From Amnibacterium endophyticum (GTDB taxonomy: Bacteria > Actinomycetota > Actinomycetes > Actinomycetales > Microbacteriaceae), in contig NZ_JBHUEA010000005.1 in the NCBI RefSeq assembly GCF_042680685.1, forward strand, positions 62,001-126,000: a stretch of 64,000 nucleotides of DNA, read 5' to 3'. The stretch's first letter is position 1, and each line of letters starts with the position of its first letter. The notes below the pieces were generated by a model, which saw nothing but the letters and a program-made list of their open reading frames with translations, did no database searches and had not been told where the DNA came from. Both the position numbers and the translations under genes were made by a program. Shown piece by piece: positions 59,609 to 64,000 of this stretch.

Positions 59609-60415
59609 CTAGGGCTGGGCGCCGCGCCGACCGACCGCGACGGCGGCGGCCTCGGACGCCGAGCGCATCGCGGCCTCCTGATCGGCGCCCTCCGCCAGGG
59701 CGGCGGCGAGCGCACCGCAGTAGGTGTCGCCGGCCCCGGTGGTGTCGACCACCGCCTCGACCCGCCCCGCAGGGACGAGCACGTCGCCCCAGCTCGAGCC
59801 CTGCTCGCCGCGGGTGACGAGCAGCCGCGGCGACCGGAGCCCGGAGGCGGCCAGCTGCGCCGCCTCCGAGGCGTTGGCGACCACGGGGTCCGCGAGCGCG
59901 AGCACGTCGGCCGGCAGGTCCGCGTAGGGCGCGACGTTCAGCACGACCCGCGCGCCCGCCTCCCGCGCTCTGCGCGCCGCCTCCGCGACGACGTCGAGGC
60001 CCACCTCGAGCTGCAGCAGCACGACGTCGCCCTCCGCCGGCGCGAGCGCCTCGATCTCCTGGCGCCCGACGGCGGCGTTCGCGCCGGGCGAGACGATGAT
60101 CGTGTTCTCCCCGTCGTCGGACACCGCGATGAAGGCCCGCCCGGTGGGCGAAGGCGCGGTCCGCAGGCCGGCGACGTCGACGCCGAAGGCCGTGAGGCGC
60201 TCGCGGTAGGCCCGCCCCTCCGGGTCGTCGCCCACGGCGCCGATCATGCGGACCCGGGCGCCGGCGACCGCCGCCGCGACCGCCTGGTTCGCCCCCTTGC
60301 CGCCGAAGCCCGTCTCGGGATCGCCGCCGAGCAGCGTCTCCCCCGGCCTCGGGTGCCGCGGGACCCGCACGACCACGTCCACGTTCAGCGACCCGAGCAC
60401 CCAGACGTCCACCAC
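59609..60415 (-). CDS. rbsK: Ribokinase (PfkB family)
   Basis: The 268-aa sugar kinase phosphorylates ribose at O5. It has the PfkB first signature GFGGKGANQAVAAAVAGARVRMIGAVGDD, the N-terminal substrate motif LGSLNVDVVVRVPRHPRPGETLLGG, and the ATP/anion-hole signature VVDTTGAGDTYCGALAAALAEG with the catalytic Asp. No ribose transporter or RbsD adjoins it, so ribose from nucleoside breakdown (punA, deoA) is a likely source. The start is a double GTG at 60415; the Shine-Dalgarno is weak. It is divergent from the HdeD-like gene. Confidence 0.9.
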   Translation of the reverse strand: MVDVWVLGSLNVDVVVRVPRHPRPGETLLGGDPETGFGGKGANQAVAAAVAGARVRMIGAVGDDPEGRAYRERLTAFGVDVAGLRTAPSPTGRAFIAVSDDGENTIIVSPGANAAVGRQEIEALAPAEGDVVLLQLEVGLDVVAEAARRAREAGARVVLNVAPYADLPADVLALADPVVANASEAAQLAASGLRSPRLLVTRGEQGSSWGDVLVPAGRVEAVVDTTGAGDTYCGALAAALAEGADQEAAMRSASEAAAVAVGRRGAQP

Positions 60416-60533
60416 CGGACCATCGTGGCAGCACGTCGCTCTGCGCCGTCACGGGCGCGAGGCTGTGGGAGCACTCGGAGCGACCTCACGGCTCCCCGTG
60501 CGTACTCTGGGTGAAGCGATCGAGGAGGAGCTC

Positions 60534-61085
60534 ATGACCGCACCTGAGACGGACGCGATCGACCGCGTGCAGCTGCTGCGGGGCTGGGTGATCGGGTTCG
60601 GGATCGTCGCCATCCTGCTCGGCGTCGTCGCCCTCTTCTTCCCCGGCGCGACCCTGCTGACGATCGCGATCGTCTTCGGCCTCTACCTCGTCGCGAGCGG
60701 CATCTACCGGATAACCGCCGCAGTCACCGACCACCGCTACACGCGCGGCACGCGGCTGCTCACCGGGGTGCTCGGCGGCCTGATCGTCGTCGCCGGGGTG
60801 CTCGCGCTGTCGAACCCCTTCGCCAGCCTCGAGACCCTCGCGATCTTCATCGGCCTCGGCTGGCTCGTCGAGGGCGCCGCCGGGCTCGTCGCCTTCTCCT
60901 CGCTCACGGGCCGCTCGCGCTGGCTCGTCCTCGCGAGCGCGCTCGTCTCGGTCGTCGCCGGGGTCGTGATGCTGATCCTGCCGGTGTTCGGGCTGCAGAG
61001 CCTCGTGACCGTCGGCGCGATCCTGCTGATCGCGCTCGGCGTCGTCGCCCTCATCGAGCTGCCCGGGCGCCGCCGCAGCGCCTGA
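60534..61085 (+). CDS. HdeD/DUF308-family membrane protein
   Basis: The 183-aa protein is built from three pairs of helices with the repeating HdeD/DUF308 pattern: GWVIGFGIVAILLGVVALFFPGATLLTIAIVFGLYLVASGIYRI, then LLTGVLGGLIVVAGVLALSNPFASL, then LVLASALVSVVAGVVMLILPVFGLQS. HdeD is associated with acid resistance in E. coli; the actinobacterial role is unknown. ATG 60534 has GAGGAG three to four nt upstream. A TACTCT -10 (60502-60507) would give a leader of about 20 nt. Confidence 0.85.
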   Translation: MTAPETDAIDRVQLLRGWVIGFGIVAILLGVVALFFPGATLLTIAIVFGLYLVASGIYRITAAVTDHRYTRGTRLLTGVLGGLIVVAGVLALSNPFASLETLAIFIGLGWLVEGAAGLVAFSSLTGRSRWLVLASALVSVVAGVVMLILPVFGLQSLVTVGAILLIALGVVALIELPGRRRSA

Positions 61086-61121
61086 GGCCCCGGCGACCGC
61101 GGGCTGCCGCAGGCCCCGACG

Positions 61122-61153
61122 CACGATCCCCCTCCAGGAGGAGGAAGATCGTG
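61122..61153 (+). promoter_or_regulatory. Hairpin covering the ABC-exporter ribosome site
   Basis: CACGATC (61122-61128) pairs with GATCGTG (61147-61153). Inside it CCTCC (61131-61135) pairs with GGAGG (61140-61144), leaving an AGGA loop. The only good Shine-Dalgarno for the exporter ATG (61159) is therefore buried in the stem. It could also serve as the terminator of the HdeD-like gene, whose stop is 36 nt upstream. Confidence 0.45.
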
Positions 61154-61158
61154 GGGAC

Positions 61159-62937
61159 ATGACCGCAGCACTTCCCGGCGCGCGCCGCCGAGGCCGGGAC
61201 GCCGGTCCGCGCGCGCGCTTCCGCGACCTCCTCCCGTACCTCGCCGAGCACCGGCCCGTGCTGGTGGGGGTGATCGTCCTCGGCGTCATCGGCGCCGGCC
61301 TCTCCCTCGCGCAGCCGCTGCTCGTCGAGCAGGTGGTCACCCGCGTGCAGGCGGGAACCGGCATCGGCACCATCGTCGCCGCCGTCGCCGTGGTGGTCGC
61401 GGTCGGCGCCGTGCTGTCGGGGGTCCAGCACTACCTGCTCCAGCGCACCGGGACCTCCGTCGTGCTCTCGGCGCGGACGCGGCTGATCCGGCACCTGCTG
61501 CGACTCCCGGTCGCGGACTTCGACCGTCGGCGCACCGGCGACCTGGTGGCGCGCGTCGGCACGGACACGACCCTGCTCTACGCGGTGCTGACGCAGGGGC
61601 TCGTGGACGCGGTCGGCGGCTCGCTCACCTTCTTCGGCGCCATCATCGGGATGGCGATCCTCGACCCCGTCCTGCTCGGGCTGACGGTGCTCATCGTGCT
61701 GTTCGCGATCGTCGTGGTCGGCGGGCTGACCCGGCGCATCCGCACCGCCTCGCGGCGGCAGCAGGACGCGGTCGGCACGCTCACCGCCGAGGTCGAGCGC
61801 TCCATCTCCGCGGTCCGCACGATCCGCGCGGCGGGGGCGACGGATCGCGAGACGGACGCGGTGCTGGGCGTGGCGCGCAAGGCGTGGAGCGCCGGCGTCG
61901 ACGTCGCCCGCGCCTCCGCGCCCGTGGTCCCGATCGCCTCGCTGACGCTGAACCTCGCCTTCCTCGTCGTGATCGGCGTCGGGGGGTTCCGGGTCGCCGC
62001 CGGCGCGATCACGATCGGCAGCCTCGTCGCCTTCCTCCTCTTCCTCTTCCTGATGGTGATGCCGCTCGGCCAGGCGTTCGGCGCCGCCAGCTCGGTCGCG
62101 AGCGCGCTCGGCGCCCTCGGGCGGATCACCGAGGTGCTCGAGCTGCCCCAGGAGACCGCGGACGACGCGGCCGACGCCGTGCCGACCTCCTCCCCCGCCC
62201 CGGCGATCGCGTTCGACTCGGTGTCGTTCTCCTACCGCGGTGCCGACGGCGCGGTCGTCGAGGTGCTGCACGACGTGTCCTTCGAGGTGCCGCGCGGCAC
62301 GCGGACGGCGCTCGTCGGCCCGTCGGGCGCGGGCAAGAGCACGATGCTGTCGCTGCTGGAGCGCTTCTACGACGTGGACGGCGGCGAGATCCGCATCGGC
62401 GGGATCGACCTCAAGCGCCTGCCGCGCGAGGTCCTGCGCGCGCAGTTCGGGTATGTGGAGCAGGACGCGCCCGCGCTCGCCGGCACCATCCGCGACAACC
62501 TCACCCTCGCCGCGCCGCTCGCGACCGAGGAGGACTGCCTGCGCGCGCTCGACGCGGTGAACCTGCGGTCGGCGGTGCTGAAGCACCGGGAGGGCCTCGA
62601 CGCGCAGGTCGGCGAGGAGGGCGTGCTGCTCTCGGGCGGCGAGCGGCAGCGCCTCGCGATCGCGCGCGCGCTGCTCGCGGACGCGCCGATCCTGCTGCTC
62701 GACGAGTCGACGTCGAACCTCGACGGCCGCAACGAGCAGCTGCTGCGGGACTCCCTGGCCGCGGCCGCGGAGGGCCGCACGACGGTGGTCATCGCGCACC
62801 GCCTGTCGACGGTGGTCGACGCGGACCAGATCGTCGTGGTCGACGGCGGCCGCGTGGTCGCCGCCGGCCCGCACGCCGAGCTCCTCGACGCGTCCCCGCT
62901 CTACCGCGAGCTCGCCGCCACCCAGCTCCTCGTCTGA
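61159..62937 (+). CDS. ABC exporter, fused permease and ATPase (multidrug/lipid type)
   Basis: The 592-aa half-transporter has six membrane helices (residues 25-320), with a coupling region containing SARTRLIRHLLRLPVADFDRRRTGDLVARVGTDTTLL. The nucleotide-binding domain has Walker A GPSGAGKST (about 388), Q-loop YVEQDAPALAGTIRDNL, signature LSGGERQRLAIARAL, Walker B ILLLDESTSNLD and the switch His in VVIAHRLSTV. It would work as a homodimer exporting drugs, lipids or a glycolipid precursor; the substrate is unknown. A ribosome-site hairpin lies in its leader, and copy 4 of the long inverted repeat begins 3 nt after its stop. Confidence 0.92.
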   Translation: MTAALPGARRRGRDAGPRARFRDLLPYLAEHRPVLVGVIVLGVIGAGLSLAQPLLVEQVVTRVQAGTGIGTIVAAVAVVVAVGAVLSGVQHYLLQRTGTSVVLSARTRLIRHLLRLPVADFDRRRTGDLVARVGTDTTLLYAVLTQGLVDAVGGSLTFFGAIIGMAILDPVLLGLTVLIVLFAIVVVGGLTRRIRTASRRQQDAVGTLTAEVERSISAVRTIRAAGATDRETDAVLGVARKAWSAGVDVARASAPVVPIASLTLNLAFLVVIGVGGFRVAAGAITIGSLVAFLLFLFLMVMPLGQAFGAASSVASALGALGRITEVLELPQETADDAADAVPTSSPAPAIAFDSVSFSYRGADGAVVEVLHDVSFEVPRGTRTALVGPSGAGKSTMLSLLERFYDVDGGEIRIGGIDLKRLPREVLRAQFGYVEQDAPALAGTIRDNLTLAAPLATEEDCLRALDAVNLRSAVLKHREGLDAQVGEEGVLLSGGERQRLAIARALLADAPILLLDESTSNLDGRNEQLLRDSLAAAAEGRTTVVIAHRLSTVVDADQIVVVDGGRVVAAGPHAELLDASPLYRELAATQLLV

Positions 62938-62940
62938 CCC

Positions 62941-63000
62941 TGTTTCATCTTGTAGGCAGATCGCCGGCCTTCGGCCGCGATCTGCCTACAAGATGAAACA
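62941..63000. repeat. CATCTTGTAGGC inverted repeat, copy 4 (perfect 23-bp arms)
   Basis: Arms 62941-62963 and 62978-63000 are exact complements. The 14-nt centre contains its own CCGGCC/GGCCG mini-stem. It begins 3 nt after the exporter stop and lies between co-directional genes. Confidence 0.75.
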
Positions 63001-63072
63001 GGACCGGTCCTCCCCAGCGGCTTCTGGGGACAACCGGGGGCGCTCGCGCCGGCGGATCTGCACCATGCCGGC

Positions 63073-63981
63073 GTGCAGAACGACGACTGGTCGCGAGCGG
63101 ACGCCATCGCCCTCGGTGTCCTCGAACGCAACGGCGGCGTCGCGCGGATCGACGCGTTCCTCGCCGCCGGCCTCACACGGCACCAGGTCGCCGCGATCTT
63201 CCGCCGAGGAGTCCTGGACCGGCCACGGAACGCCTGGTTCGTCGACCCGGCGCTTCCATGGCAGGCGAAGCACGCGATCCGGGTCGGCGGGATCCTCGCC
63301 TGTCTCTCGGCCGCTGCGAGCTACGGACTTCCGGTGCCGCCGGAGGCGTGGCGGCGCATCCACGTGCTCGTGCCGCACAACGCTCCTCGCCGGCGGCACA
63401 ACCGCGACAAGCGGCGGTACGTCGCCCCCGACGAGGATCTCGAGGTCGAGCTCCACTGGTCCCCTGACGACGGGATGCTGCCGGGCTGGCGCACGTCGCT
63501 GGTCGAGACGCTCGTGGCGATGTCGGCCTGCGTCCCGCTCGACTGGTGGATCGCCGCGATCGACGCAGCGCGTCACCGCCCGCGGGACCGACCCGCGCTG
63601 CTCGACGCGCAAGCCTTCCGACGCCTCCGGGCGCTGGTGCCGGGCCGACTCGTGGAGCATCTCGGACTCGTCGACGCGCTGTCCGGCAGCTGCATCGAGA
63701 CGCTGCTGCGCCTCGGGTTGATCCGCCGCGGGATCGGCCCGTTCGTGCTGCAGTTCTCGCCGACCGCGAACGAGTTCGTCGACTTCCTGCTGCCCGGCAA
63801 GCTGATCGTGGAGGTCGACGGGGAGGCGTTCCACGACCCGCAGCAGGACGCGCTGCGAGACGCGCGCTTCCGCGGGCTGGGGTACCGCGTGCTGCGCTTC
63901 ACCTACTCCGACGTGGTGGACCGGTTGGACCAGGTGCTCGACCAGATCCAGGCCGCCCTGGCCGCCCTGGCCGCCGAGTAG
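63073..63981 (+). CDS. DUF559 nuclease-like protein with winged-helix N-terminus
   Basis: The 302-aa protein pairs an N-terminal winged-helix region like AbiEi antitoxins (GGVARIDAFLAAGLTRHQVAAIFRRGVLDRPRNAWFV) with a C-terminal DUF559 domain of the VSR/restriction-endonuclease fold. The latter shows EFVDFLLPGKLIVEVDGEAFHDPQQDALRDARFRGLGYRVLRFTYSDVVD. D...EVDG with the preceding F-D and the following R-D are the expected metal-site residues. Such orphan proteins are frequent in actinobacteria and their substrate is unproven. The GTG at 63073 lacks a strong ribosome site. No adjacent toxin or methylase gene is visible. Another CATCTTGTAGGC arm follows its stop. Confidence 0.8.
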   Translation: MQNDDWSRADAIALGVLERNGGVARIDAFLAAGLTRHQVAAIFRRGVLDRPRNAWFVDPALPWQAKHAIRVGGILACLSAAASYGLPVPPEAWRRIHVLVPHNAPRRRHNRDKRRYVAPDEDLEVELHWSPDDGMLPGWRTSLVETLVAMSACVPLDWWIAAIDAARHRPRDRPALLDAQAFRRLRALVPGRLVEHLGLVDALSGSCIETLLRLGLIRRGIGPFVLQFSPTANEFVDFLLPGKLIVEVDGEAFHDPQQDALRDARFRGLGYRVLRFTYSDVVDRLDQVLDQIQAALAALAAE

Positions 63982-63984
63982 GCC

Positions 63985-64000
63985 TTTCATCTTGTAGGCA
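63985..64000. repeat. CATCTTGTAGGC inverted repeat, copy 5 (cut by window end)
   Basis: TTTCATCTTGTAGGCA matches the left arm of copy 4. It begins 3 nt after the DUF559 stop; the right arm lies beyond the window. Confidence 0.6.

Noticed and set aside
63073..63981. AbiE-type toxin-antitoxin pair
   Set aside because: The N-terminus resembles AbiEi-like winged helices, but no AbiEii nucleotidyltransferase gene is next to it, and the C-terminus is a DUF559 domain.

Overview
The window is very GC-rich DNA densely packed with 54 recognisable protein genes (the first cut by the left edge), with no tRNA, rRNA, CRISPR array or transposase that I could find. Gene content and order point to a high-GC actinobacterium. 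The Micrococcales, most likely Microbacteriaceae, fit best: a short AccE next to an AccD/AccA acyl-CoA carboxylase, LCP and LGFP envelope proteins, an sdhCDAB operon, a DUF559 nuclease-like protein, and no mycolate genes. The genus cannot be settled from the sequence alone.

Layout. (1) 1-14.2 kb is a cell-envelope glycopolymer region. It holds a fused cytidylyltransferase/SDR (CDP-ribitol type), two tandem TagB/TagF-like polyol-phosphate transferases, UDP-galactopyranose mutase, two GT2 glycosyltransferases, a secreted seven-repeat LGFP protein, a lipoprotein and two polytopic membrane proteins. (2) 14.3-32.9 kb is a housekeeping block: LCP ligase, purE, purK, GtrA, PH-domain protein, birA, accD, accE, a three-gene two-component cluster, an RNA methyltransferase, maf, accA, lpdA-type quinone reductase, purine nucleoside phosphorylase and phosphomannomutase. 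(3) 32.9-42.5 kb is nucleoside uptake and salvage on the minus strand: a BMP-family ABC transporter with cdd, deoA, add and an orphan PTS IIB. (4) 42.6-47.5 kb has manC and the succinate dehydrogenase operon. (5) 47.6-64 kb is mixed: a sulfotransferase-like protein, PhoX, a secreted propeller protein, PTS enzyme I, YihY, exonuclease III, trpS, an oxidoreductase/hydrolase pair, ribokinase, an HdeD-like protein, an ABC exporter and a DUF559 protein.

Blocks 2-4 keep much of the gene order of the Mycobacterium tuberculosis interval Rv3275c-Rv3319 (from memory). The two-component cluster and the BMP transporter look like insertions into that framework.

Expression signals are unusually readable. 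At least 16 start codons have a TANNNT hexamer ending 6-9 nt upstream, the geometry of leaderless transcripts. Many operon genes overlap by 4 nt (ATGA or GTGA). A family of about 53-bp inverted repeats containing CATCTTGTAGGC starts 3-4 nt after five different stop codons. Other dyads include an interleaved pair after sdhB, a perfect 18-bp dyad after purE and two tandem 50-bp dyads upstream of maf. A 450-bp gap after accE folds into several hairpins and may encode a small RNA.
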